Positions 9,619 to 17,290 of a stretch of 64,000 bases of DNA are shown piece after piece (the first letter of the stretch is position 1; each line of letters opens with the position of its first letter). The stretch comes from UMGS363 sp051881815. GTDB lineage: Bacteria > Bacillota > Clostridia > Oscillospirales > Ruminococcaceae. The stretch spans positions 1 to 64,000 of the forward strand of contig JBJEQP010000092.1 of NCBI GenBank assembly GCA_051881815.1, read 5' to 3'. Under the pieces are notes generated by a model that was given only the letters and a program-made list of their open reading frames with translations, searched no databases and was not told the DNA's origin. Position numbers and translations under genes: made by a program.

Positions 9619-12519
9619 TTAAGAATCTAAGCCGAGATTATGGCGCTTTCTCGTAATTTCGTTGTTGATGTCGATATTGTAGAGGCGGAGAGTTTCTCTT
9701 GCGTTCTCCTTATCGTTAACAACAGCACGGAATGCGTTCATAATACCACGGGTAACAACGTAGGATGACGGAATGATCGGGATCTCTTCGAGCTGATCCA
9801 TCTGGAAGAGGATCTTGTCGAGGTCGGAGTTCGACCAGTTGAGCTTCTTGAGAGCCTCAACGTTAGCGCTTTCAAAACGTCCGAGAGGACCCATAACGCC
9901 CTCAACGTTCTGACCGTATTCAACGAGAGTATCTGTTTCTGTAAACCACTTGATGAATTCCCAAGCGGAGTCAACGTTCTTGCAGTCCTTGAGCACGATA
10001 GCACCCGAGCCGTTGGAGTTAGCGGCATAGGAAATTGTGCCATCCTCGCGGACAGTTCCGGGAACGTGAGTGAAATCCCAAAGTCCCTTGATCTCGGGAG
10101 CAGCTCTGTTGAGCTGATTATAGAATGTACAGTAGTTCTGGATAACGATAGGAGCTTCACCTGTTCTGAAACGTGTGAAAGCGTCATACTGCTGGTCGAA
10201 CTGATATACATTATACAATTCTGTCCATGTAGCGAAAGCATTTACAGCTGTAAGGCTGTCGAATGTCGTCGCCGTCTGGTCTTCATTATAGTAGTTTGTA
10301 CCCGACTGGAGCATAAGGAGCGCAAAGGTATGACCGACTTCGGTTGCGGGAGAAACCGCAGTACCGTTTACGTTGGTCGGGAGAATAAGACCCGGCTGCA
10401 TATACTTTCTCTGGAGAGCGGGAAGCATATCAATAAAGTCATCCCAAGTATCAGGCGGAGCGTCGATTCCTACTTCTGCAAGCATATCCTTGCGGTAGAA
10501 CATCATCGGGAAGGTTCTTGTAAGAGGAATGCCGTAAACGTGTCCGTCGTAGGTGTACATAACGGTAGCTTCCTCCTGGAAACGAGCCGCTACTTCATCA
10601 TATCCGGGGAGTTCATCGAAATTCTTTACAAGACCTCTGATAGCAAGGTTTACAGGGAATTCACCGCCGATAAAGAGAGCAACGTCAGGACCCTTGCCTG
10701 CGAGAACCGCTTCCATAATAGTACCCTGAACGAGGTTGATGGAAACATCAATGCCCGTCTGCGGTGTAAACTGTGAATCGGTCATCTGCTTAACGATATT
10801 TGTCTGGTCACGGCCGATGCCGACCCAAACGTTGATAGAATCAGCCGTTACATCGGAAAGAACGGTGTAATCTTCAAAGAAAGAGCCAACGAGAGCCTTT
10901 GTGTTGAATGCAAGCGACTTGAAGAAGTTCTTCTTAACGGAAGTAACCTTCTGATTTGCAGGAACAAGCTCGATAAAGTCAACCTCGAGCGGCTGGCTTC
11001 TGTACTGGCGCATCCATGATGAAACAGCAGTAACGTTATCCTTGATTCCGCTTGAAGAAACGTAGTCGGGGATCTTGTTCGGACGTTTAATGCACTTGTC
11101 AAAAACGTCTGCAAGACGGTCGAGAACAGCAGCTTCGGAACCGTCGATGCCTGCGATCTCTTCGATAGCAGCACGGGTATCGCGGAGCTGAACGGAAAGT
11201 CTTTCAAACACGCCGAGAAGCTCGGGGATCTGTCTGTGAACAAAGTAGTCGGTGTATTTATCGGGTGAAGGGCCGGTGATCATAAGTATCTGCATATAAT
11301 ACTGGTTCGCTTCAAATACTATATTGTCGAGAGTACGCATATATTCACCGATAGCACCGGGGATACATTCGAGCGTCAGAGTATGCTTGCCCTTGTCAAG
11401 ATAGATATAAGCAGGTTCGCCGTTTTCATCCTCGGGGACAACGGATACCCAGTTTGTGCTGTAGTAAAACTTTATCTCGCTAAAGGCATCGGAGGGAACC
11501 TCGCCGTCAATATAAAGTCTTCTGTTGGAGAACAGTCCGCGGAGCTCGTTCTGACGTGTCTTGAGGTTGACCTTATAGTAACCTGCGTCAGCAACATCGA
11601 TCTCCCAGGTGATAGCCTGACCCGACTGATCCCAAGTACCGTCGCCGACAGTATTATAGCGCTGTTTTGTCGGGTTGGAGGGTTCGGTAAGGTAGTTACC
11701 GCGGTCGTATGTCGGGAAAAGGGTCTGTGAGTTGGTGTATGTATAGCGCTCACCCTGAACCTTGATAGGTTCTGCGGACTCATTTTTTGCAAGTTCCGCA
11801 TCGGACGGCTTCTGATACTTTTTAAATTCCTTTTCATTGTAGAGCTTGATATACTCGATAGCGACCATAGCTCTTTCGGAGTTGATCGAAATAGTATGCT
11901 CACCTGCTTCAAGATAGAAAAGGAGCGGTTCGTTGAACAGACCGTCTTCGTCCTTGAACGAAGTCGTTGTCCACATCGGCATTTCTACCTGCGGAGGACG
12001 TATCTCGTTATCCTTTGAGTCGGGAGCGATAGGATATTTGCTCGTCCATATCCTCGGGATATTGATACGGGTAGCCGTATCGTACGGAGTTTCACCGTCA
12101 ATAAGCACAGAAAATTCGGTAGTCGTTGTACTTCCCACTATCTGGTAGTACGACATACCGATATTGTAAGCGCCTGTTTCGGGAACGTTTACAGTGAAAT
12201 CAAGAGTGCCCTCCTCGTTGCTCCAGATAATGATGTTATCCTTTCCCTCATAGGATCCAACACTAACTTCGGCACCGTCACGAGCGCCCGTATAGGATAA
12301 GTACGCTTCCTTATCGGGACGTTTTGACCCTGACACTTCATCGTAATAGTCGCTGTAAGTATTTTGTTCTTCGTAAGTGAACGTTTCCTGTCCGGAGGAC
12401 TGCGCCGTCGCTGTTTCCGTACTGTCAGCGGTCACGGGTACAGCCGCAAAAGTTGTTACCGCAAGCATCAGCGCGGTCACGGCTGAAACAATTCTCCTGA
12501 AATTAGTTTTACTCGACAA
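9619..12519 (-). CDS. Extracellular sugar-binding protein fused to N-terminal carbohydrate-binding-like domains
   Basis: About 966 residues, more than twice a normal sugar-binding protein. After a signal peptide (ending near VPVTADS) come two beta-sandwich regions, each with the pattern of CBM6/35-like modules: residues about 40-250 (YLSYTGARDG, VPETGAYNIGMSYY, LEAGEHTISI) and 260-415 (QAITWEIDVADAGYYKVNL, LDKGKHTLTLE). From about residue 560 a classical solute-binding fold follows (INVWVGIGRDQT, VLAGKGPDVALFIGGEFP, DGHVYGIPLTRTFPMMFYR, WEFIKWFT). The start codon is taken as TTG at 12519, with AAAGGTGG 9 nt upstream; the GTG at 12531 lies inside that site. There is no lipobox Cys, so it is not a lipoprotein; the module pair may hold it on polymer. 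Confidence 0.85.
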   Translation of the reverse strand: MSSKTNFRRIVSAVTALMLAVTTFAAVPVTADSTETATAQSSGQETFTYEEQNTYSDYYDEVSGSKRPDKEAYLSYTGARDGAEVSVGSYEGKDNIIIWSNEEGTLDFTVNVPETGAYNIGMSYYQIVGSTTTTEFSVLIDGETPYDTATRINIPRIWTSKYPIAPDSKDNEIRPPQVEMPMWTTTSFKDEDGLFNEPLLFYLEAGEHTISINSERAMVAIEYIKLYNEKEFKKYQKPSDAELAKNESAEPIKVQGERYTYTNSQTLFPTYDRGNYLTEPSNPTKQRYNTVGDGTWDQSGQAITWEIDVADAGYYKVNLKTRQNELRGLFSNRRLYIDGEVPSDAFSEIKFYYSTNWVSVVPEDENGEPAYIYLDKGKHTLTLECIPGAIGEYMRTLDNIVFEANQYYMQILMITGPSPDKYTDYFVHRQIPELLGVFERLSVQLRDTRAAIEEIAGIDGSEAAVLDRLADVFDKCIKRPNKIPDYVSSSGIKDNVTAVSSWMRQYRSQPLEVDFIELVPANQKVTSVKKNFFKSLAFNTKALVGSFFEDYTVLSDVTADSINVWVGIGRDQTNIVKQMTDSQFTPQTGIDVSINLVQGTIMEAVLAGKGPDVALFIGGEFPVNLAIRGLVKNFDELPGYDEVAARFQEEATVMYTYDGHVYGIPLTRTFPMMFYRKDMLAEVGIDAPPDTWDDFIDMLPALQRKYMQPGLILPTNVNGTAVSPATEVGHTFALLMLQSGTNYYNEDQTATTFDSLTAVNAFATWTELYNVYQFDQQYDAFTRFRTGEAPIVIQNYCTFYNQLNRAAPEIKGLWDFTHVPGTVREDGTISYAANSNGSGAIVLKDCKNVDSAWEFIKWFTETDTLVEYGQNVEGVMGPLGRFESANVEALKKLNWSNSDLDKILFQMDQLEEIPIIPSSYVVTRGIMNAFRAVVNDKENARETLRLYNIDINNEITRKRHNLGLDS

Positions 12520-12652
12520 CAGACAAACCACCTTTCGTTAAAACTGCATATCTGTTTAGTAAGCACTCAATAAACAGGGATTGTGATGCTTATGTTAAAA
12601 CTTGCTGAAAAATTTGCACACAATGTCTGAAAATATAATGAGTTATACTAAT

Positions 12653-12681
12653 ATTATAACAATTTACACAATGCTTGTCAA
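12653..12681 (-). promoter_or_regulatory. SigA-type promoter of the transport operon
   Basis: On the minus strand TTGACA (12681-12676) and TATAAT (12658-12653), a perfect match with a 17-bp spacer. Predicted start is near 12646, giving a leader of about 125 nt before the binding-protein gene. The strength of the promoter implies that repression, not weak recognition, controls expression. Confidence 0.85.
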
Positions 12682-12750
12682 GATAGTATTTTCATTTTTG
12701 TTCACTATCGCACTGCCGTTCATAAAATAGATATAATTATCTTGCTTTTC

Positions 12751-12764
12751 AAACGTTTTCGTTT
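12751..12764. promoter_or_regulatory. Candidate LacI/CcpA-type operator upstream of the transport promoter
   Basis: The 14-bp symmetric sequence AAACGTTTTCGTTT has the half-site pattern of LacI-family operators. It is centred about 76 bp upstream of the -35 box, an unusual place for a simple repressor site, so the call is tentative. The rest of 12765-12968 is AT-rich, with no gene seen. Confidence 0.3.
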
Positions 12765-12968
12765 CTGCATTTTTGTTTAGTTTATTGCATTACATTTGTG
12801 ATTTGTTGTGCAGTTTAACAATTATCCCTCACAAAAAATTCATATTCTCTGTTGTATATCCCCGACATATTATGACTGCGTTACTACATTCTGTATATTA
12901 TATTGCTATTTCTAAACTTTATCTTAACTCCGAGTAATCTATTCATTTTCACGCACACACTATAAAAT

Positions 12969-12998
12969 GATCTCCCCCGAAGCAAATCGGGGGAGATC
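12969..12998. repeat. Perfect 12-bp stem hairpin, possible second terminator
   Basis: GATCTCCCCCGA and TCGGGGGAGATC flank a 6-nt loop. It follows the terminator of the wall-protein gene by 15 bp in the direction of that gene's transcription. The T-tract is short (ATTTTA), so it may be a backup terminator or a boundary ahead of the AT-rich promoter region. Confidence 0.45.
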
Positions 12999-13013
12999 GA
13001 ACGTAAAACAAAA

Positions 13014-13044
13014 ACCGCTGTCCGTTCTGCATACGGACAGCGGT
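13014..13044 (-). terminator. Rho-independent terminator of the Asp-rich wall-protein gene
   Basis: The 12-bp stem ACCGCTGTCCGT/ACGGACAGCGGT with a 7-nt loop is followed on the minus strand by TTTTTGTTTT. It lies 140 bp after the stop codon. Confidence 0.85.
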
Positions 13045-13183
13045 CATATTTTGATGTTAGAATAACTTTAAAGCTTAAACACCCGAAAGTAATTTAGTTA
13101 AAAAGTTATCTTTCATGAAGCTTGCGCAATGCGTTGTACGCTATGCGTTCTTCGCATTTGAACCGTCTTAATACGGTGCGAAC

Positions 13184-14755
13184 TTAGCTTCTCTTCTTAG
13201 CAACTACTGCTGCAGCAGCAAGAGCTACAGGGATAACTGCGAGAGCGATAGGAGCGTTGCCTGTGCCGGGGTTGCCAGCTTCAGCAGCATCACCTGTTGT
13301 GTCATCAGCAACGTCTGCTGTGTCATCAGTATCATCTGTATCAACGTCATCTGTATCGTCTACATCATCAGTATCAACATCATCAACATCATCTGTATCG
13401 TCGATATCATCTGTATCGTCGATATCAGCTGCATCGTCATCATCTGTATCATCGAGATCCTGGCTGTCATCTTCGGAACCAGCAGATGTAGTTGTATCTT
13501 CAGCAGATACTTCCATACCTGTTACATCGAGAGAATCCCAGTACCATACAGCAGATGTAGCGAGCTGGAGTGTGTTGATAGCGCCAGCAGGATATACGAA
13601 CTGTGCACCGCCTGTGAGGTCAACCCACTTGAATGTTACGGATGTAGCATTGTAAGCGAAAGGCTCAACGCTGCTCTGGTTCATTGTGAAGCCGTTGTTA
13701 GCGATAAGAGCGGAGTTGAAGAGGTTGTTGAATACATAACCATCAGAGTATGTGTAACCTGTGCCTTCATCACCGTAGAGGTTGTAGAGGTGCTGAGGGA
13801 ATGCCTTGAATGTGCTGTCGCCCATCCAGGATTCAACCTGGGGAATACCTGTTACATAGTAGTCAACATAGAACTGAGCGTTGCCGATCCAACCGAGCTT
13901 GTCAGCAAGCCATGCAGCTGTAATAACGTTATCTGTAGCTGTGTTGAACTTGAACTCAACATCTTCGTAGTTAGCAACCATATCGTTGATAACTGCGCCA
14001 ACGTTCTGGTAGCCGTTATCCTTATCCTTGATACCAGCACCACCGAGGTAGTTGATGATCTCTGTTACGCCTGTTGTTGTGTTAGCGTGTGTCTTGAAAG
14101 GCTTCTTGATATCGCTTTCAGAAACTGTGCCCTTAGCGTTGTAAATTGTGTTTGCATCGTCAATGAGGCGGAGATCGCCGCTTGTGAGCATATTGTTGTA
14201 AGCAGCCTGATTAACAGCATCATCAATACCGATGAAATCAATTGTGAAAGTAAGATCCTTTGTGCCGGAGAATGCCTTAGCAATTGCATCAGCAAGAAGG
14301 GGGTTTGTGAGGTCGATTGTTACGCAGTCGTGTGTAACATCAGTAGTTGTAGCCGGTACCCAAGCAGTGCCATCCCACTTAACCATTGCGCGGGAAGTTG
14401 TGCCATCGTACTGATCGCTGCCTGTATCCCATGTGAATGTGAATTCGTCAACGAGATCCTGTGTCTTGTTGTTAACCTTAACCTTGATCTTGTTGGACAT
14501 TACAACGTTCTTGGAGCCCCAAGCTTCAACTGTCTTCATGTTAGCATGAGGAACGAAGAGCTGGATATTTCCGATTGTGCTTGTGATGTTCTTACCAACG
14601 AATGTTACGTTAGCAGCCTTAGCAACTGTCTTGAAAGTAAGATCATAGTGTACGGACTTTACTGCTGTTGCTTCTTCAGCAGAAACTGTTGTAGCCATTG
14701 CAGATACGGCCATTGCGCATGCAGCTACTGCTGCGATTGTCTTTTTCATGTTCAT
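13184..14755 (-). CDS. Secreted Asp-rich protein with NPGTG wall-sorting signal
   Basis: 523 residues from the ATG at 14755, which has AAGGAGG 8 nt upstream; an in-frame ATG at 14803 lies ahead of that site and was rejected. A signal peptide ends near ATTVSAEE. The mature part is rich in Thr, Asn and aromatic residues and seems to hold related halves (FVGKNITSTIGNIQLFVPHA and later GNAQFYVDYY). A linker of about 75 residues made almost only of Asp, Thr, Val and Ile (DDTDDVDD-type repeats) leads to NPGTG, a hydrophobic helix and KKRS, a C-terminal sorting signal of the NPxTG kind. It should be attached to peptidoglycan by a sortase. The ectodomain family is not recognised; Ca-binding by the linker is a guess. 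Confidence 0.8.
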   Translation of the reverse strand: MNMKKTIAAVAACAMAVSAMATTVSAEEATAVKSVHYDLTFKTVAKAANVTFVGKNITSTIGNIQLFVPHANMKTVEAWGSKNVVMSNKIKVKVNNKTQDLVDEFTFTWDTGSDQYDGTTSRAMVKWDGTAWVPATTTDVTHDCVTIDLTNPLLADAIAKAFSGTKDLTFTIDFIGIDDAVNQAAYNNMLTSGDLRLIDDANTIYNAKGTVSESDIKKPFKTHANTTTGVTEIINYLGGAGIKDKDNGYQNVGAVINDMVANYEDVEFKFNTATDNVITAAWLADKLGWIGNAQFYVDYYVTGIPQVESWMGDSTFKAFPQHLYNLYGDEGTGYTYSDGYVFNNLFNSALIANNGFTMNQSSVEPFAYNATSVTFKWVDLTGGAQFVYPAGAINTLQLATSAVWYWDSLDVTGMEVSAEDTTTSAGSEDDSQDLDDTDDDDAADIDDTDDIDDTDDVDDVDTDDVDDTDDVDTDDTDDTADVADDTTGDAAEAGNPGTGNAPIALAVIPVALAAAAVVAKKRS

Positions 14756-14872
14756 GAAAAATTCCTCCTTGTTTTGTTTTGTTTTTTCTTTATTTATTTC
14801 CAAATATTAAATGGAAATCAATAGAATGTGATATTCGAGTGACTATATATTCACTCTCAACATCGTGATTTT

Positions 14873-14901
14873 ATTCTACCATTTCGTGAGCAAACTGTCA
14901 A
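14873..14901 (-). promoter_or_regulatory. SigA-type promoter of the Asp-rich wall-protein gene
   Basis: Minus strand: TTGACA (14901-14896), 17-bp spacer, TAGAAT (14878-14873). Predicted leader of about 110 nt containing a small hairpin (GAGTGA...TCACTC near 14837-14857). It is a strong site, suggesting an abundant surface protein. Confidence 0.82.
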
Positions 14902-15048
14902 TGTACATCTATAACAAATTTAAAAATCAAATTTAGCTGTATTATATAATTTTTTACTAAAACTCCGCCGATTTGGCTGATTTTATGCGTTTTTTTGTTA
15001 CTTTGCGTTACCGTTTGTAACTTATTTGTAATTTATCGCCGATATTGC

Positions 15049-15975
15049 TTACTCGAAAACGTTATAGTAGCTTATCCTTCCCGTGAGCCTTTTTAGCATC
15101 TCCAAACGCACCTTATCCCTTGTTTCGGGCTTTGCAAAATAGTACATATATGTTTCGAGGATAGCAATATCCGCTGCGCTTCTGCCCTCGAGCTTGAATT
15201 CCTTAAAGCCCATCGGGAGATATTTTTCCCGTATCGCTTCGGGGGAGATAAAGGTCGGAAGATCTGTGATATCGTATATGTTCCTTGTCATGAACGGACA
15301 TTCAAAATCCTTGAATTTGAGCTGTCCGCCGACTGCGGAATAGCCTGCGTTGCAGCGGTCGATCTGAACCTTTCCTATTGCCCTGTAATGCTCGCCTCGG
15401 CGCGGACAGTTCGGCTGACAGAGCGCATTTACGAGGATCTCGCATCTGCCCTTGTCCTTGATCTTTTCAAGCTCATCGAACCTATTGTTCCAGTTATAGT
15501 CGAGAACAACGAGGTTATACGGCTTTTCAAGCTCGGCATTTACGCCGTCCATGTCACGGATCTCCTTGCAGGTCGAGGAGGTTATCTTGTAATTCGGGTA
15601 ATTTTCACGGATGTAATTTTCCAGCATTTCGCTCATAACGATGACCTGATTTATGCCGTTGTCAGCCATTTTCAGTATCTCGTTGCAGTTCGGGTCGGAG
15701 AGATGCTCCTCGGTGATAAGAGGATTCGTGAAGGTAAAGCGTATCGGCACCTTCAGCTCGTCAAACGTCTTGATGACAAGCTCGGTCAGTCTGCGGTCGA
15801 ACTTTCCGCCGACGCCTCTGCCGCCGTTCCAGATAGAGCCGTCAAAGCCGCCGAATACGGACGCTATCTCCAGTCCGTCGATGAAATATTCGGGGTGATC
15901 CCGAAGCATTTCTATCATCAGCTTGTTTAGGCTGTAATGCTGTGTAAAGCTCGGAAGATGAAAACGTATGCTCAT
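15049..15975 (-). CDS. Conserved protein of unknown function, Cys motif, possible U32-like TIM barrel
   Basis: 308 residues, cytoplasmic. Visible features are LPIRFTFTNPLITEEHL-like barrel strands (here VPIRFTFTNPLITEEHL), an ADNGINQVIVMSE strand-loop, and a Cys cluster EILVNALCQPNCPRRGEHY with further Cys later (DRCNAG, FECPF). The order barrel, then CxxxC followed by an Arg-rich turn, recalls peptidase-U32/UbiU-V proteins that bind a 4Fe-4S cluster, but the classic U32 signature is not matched, so function is left open. It is last in the operon, 27 bp after mtaD, with AGGAAAGG ahead of its ATG. Confidence 0.6.
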   Translation of the reverse strand: MSIRFHLPSFTQHYSLNKLMIEMLRDHPEYFIDGLEIASVFGGFDGSIWNGGRGVGGKFDRRLTELVIKTFDELKVPIRFTFTNPLITEEHLSDPNCNEILKMADNGINQVIVMSEMLENYIRENYPNYKITSSTCKEIRDMDGVNAELEKPYNLVVLDYNWNNRFDELEKIKDKGRCEILVNALCQPNCPRRGEHYRAIGKVQIDRCNAGYSAVGGQLKFKDFECPFMTRNIYDITDLPTFISPEAIREKYLPMGFKEFKLEGRSAADIAILETYMYYFAKPETRDKVRLEMLKRLTGRISYYNVFE

Positions 15976-16002
15976 TTTTTGATTCCTTTCCTGTTAGATC
16001 AT

Positions 16003-17289
16003 TTAACCGTTTATCATTCGTTCAAGTGCGGCATCTGCGTCTGCGTAGGTCTTTTCAAGGTCGATAGTTGTGAATTCCCCGTTCTCGTAGAGTATCCTTC
16101 CTGCGCACATCGTCAGCAGAACATTCTGCTTTGAGCCGCTGTAAACGAGATTTTTCGGGATATTGTGCAGCGGACGCATATTCGGCGCATTAAGGTCGAT
16201 AACAATAAGATCGGCTTTCTTGCCCTTTGCAATGCCGTCACAATCGTCAAGACCCATTGCGTTCGCCGAGCCGCAGCAAGCCATTCGGAGTATTCTGTCC
16301 GCAGGCATTGCCGCAGCGTCCTTTAGCTGTATCTTCTGCAGAACATCCGCAAGATACATCTCACGGAACATATCGAGAGCGTTGTTGCTCGCAGCTCCGT
16401 CCGTGCCTATCGCAAGCTTTACACCCATTTCGGACATTTTGACAAGCGGTGCGATACCGCTCGCAAGCTTGGCGTTTGAGCTTGGGTTAGTGACTGCCCA
16501 AAGCCCTCTTCTGCGGAATATGTCAAGGTCGTTGTCGCTCATGTAAACGCAGTGGAAACCGCCGCCGCCGTACTCGAAAACACCTGCTCTTTCCATAAGC
16601 TCGGTCGTGGTAAAGCCGTATCTTCCGATACATTCCTTTGTTTCGGAGAGCGTTTCGCTGTTATGCGCATAAACGGGAGCCTTGTACTTCTTCGCAAGCT
16701 CGCCTATGCCGTTTATTATTGAAACGTGAGTTGTATATTCGGCGTGGAAGCCGAGCCGATAGCTGACAAATTCGCTTCTGTCCTTATACTTATTATATAG
16801 TGTTTCAAGCTTTGTCAGAGCGGCGTCACATTCGTCCTCCGAGCCTGCAACGGAGCCGCACATCACCGTGCGGAAGCCTGTTTCCTCCGATGCCTTTGCC
16901 ATATATTCGGGTTCAAAATACATATCGAAGTTCGCCGTTATGCCGCTTGTCAGATACTCGGCGAAAGCGATCTTCGAGAAGGTATAGATATCATCGCCCG
17001 TGAGCTTCGCTTCCATAGGGAAGACCTGCTTGAAGAGCCAGTCCTGCAGCGGAAGGTCGTCCGCATACGAGCGCAGGAACGTCATCGCCGAATGTGTATG
17101 CGCATTCTTGAACGACGGCATTATAAGATTTCCGTTAAGGTTTATTTCACGTTCAAAGCTGCCCTTCGGGGCATTTTCGCTGTCCCCGACGTAGGAAATA
17201 ACGCCGCCGTCCGTATGGACTTCGCCGAAGGTGACATTCATCCCATCTTCAAGGCTCAAAATGCGTGCGTTGTAAAAGCGTACAGCCAT
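16003..17289 (-). CDS. mtaD: 5'-methylthioadenosine/S-adenosylhomocysteine deaminase, amidohydrolase superfamily
   Basis: 428 residues, the family length. The metal-binding NAHTHSAM motif follows the first beta domain, with FLRSYADDLPLQDWL right after it, typical of MtaD/TrzN-type deaminases. Other metal or catalytic positions are GFHAEYTTH, HNSETLSETKEC and the late Asp in GTDGAASNN. It should deaminate MTA or SAH (or a related adenosine) in the cytoplasm, removing by-products of methyl transfer. It starts 1 bp after the TadA-fusion stop, so the two are coupled; both are purine-ring deaminases of unrelated folds. Specificity for MTA/SAH over other amino-heterocycles is from family resemblance only. 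Confidence 0.82.
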   Translation of the reverse strand: MAVRFYNARILSLEDGMNVTFGEVHTDGGVISYVGDSENAPKGSFEREINLNGNLIMPSFKNAHTHSAMTFLRSYADDLPLQDWLFKQVFPMEAKLTGDDIYTFSKIAFAEYLTSGITANFDMYFEPEYMAKASEETGFRTVMCGSVAGSEDECDAALTKLETLYNKYKDRSEFVSYRLGFHAEYTTHVSIINGIGELAKKYKAPVYAHNSETLSETKECIGRYGFTTTELMERAGVFEYGGGGFHCVYMSDNDLDIFRRRGLWAVTNPSSNAKLASGIAPLVKMSEMGVKLAIGTDGAASNNALDMFREMYLADVLQKIQLKDAAAMPADRILRMACCGSANAMGLDDCDGIAKGKKADLIVIDLNAPNMRPLHNIPKNLVYSGSKQNVLLTMCAGRILYENGEFTTIDLEKTYADADAALERMING

Positions 17290-17290
17290 T

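Noticed and set aside
13790..14824. 344-codon Cys-rich frame opposite the Asp-rich wall protein
   Set aside because: Shadow caused by the biased codon use of the real gene.
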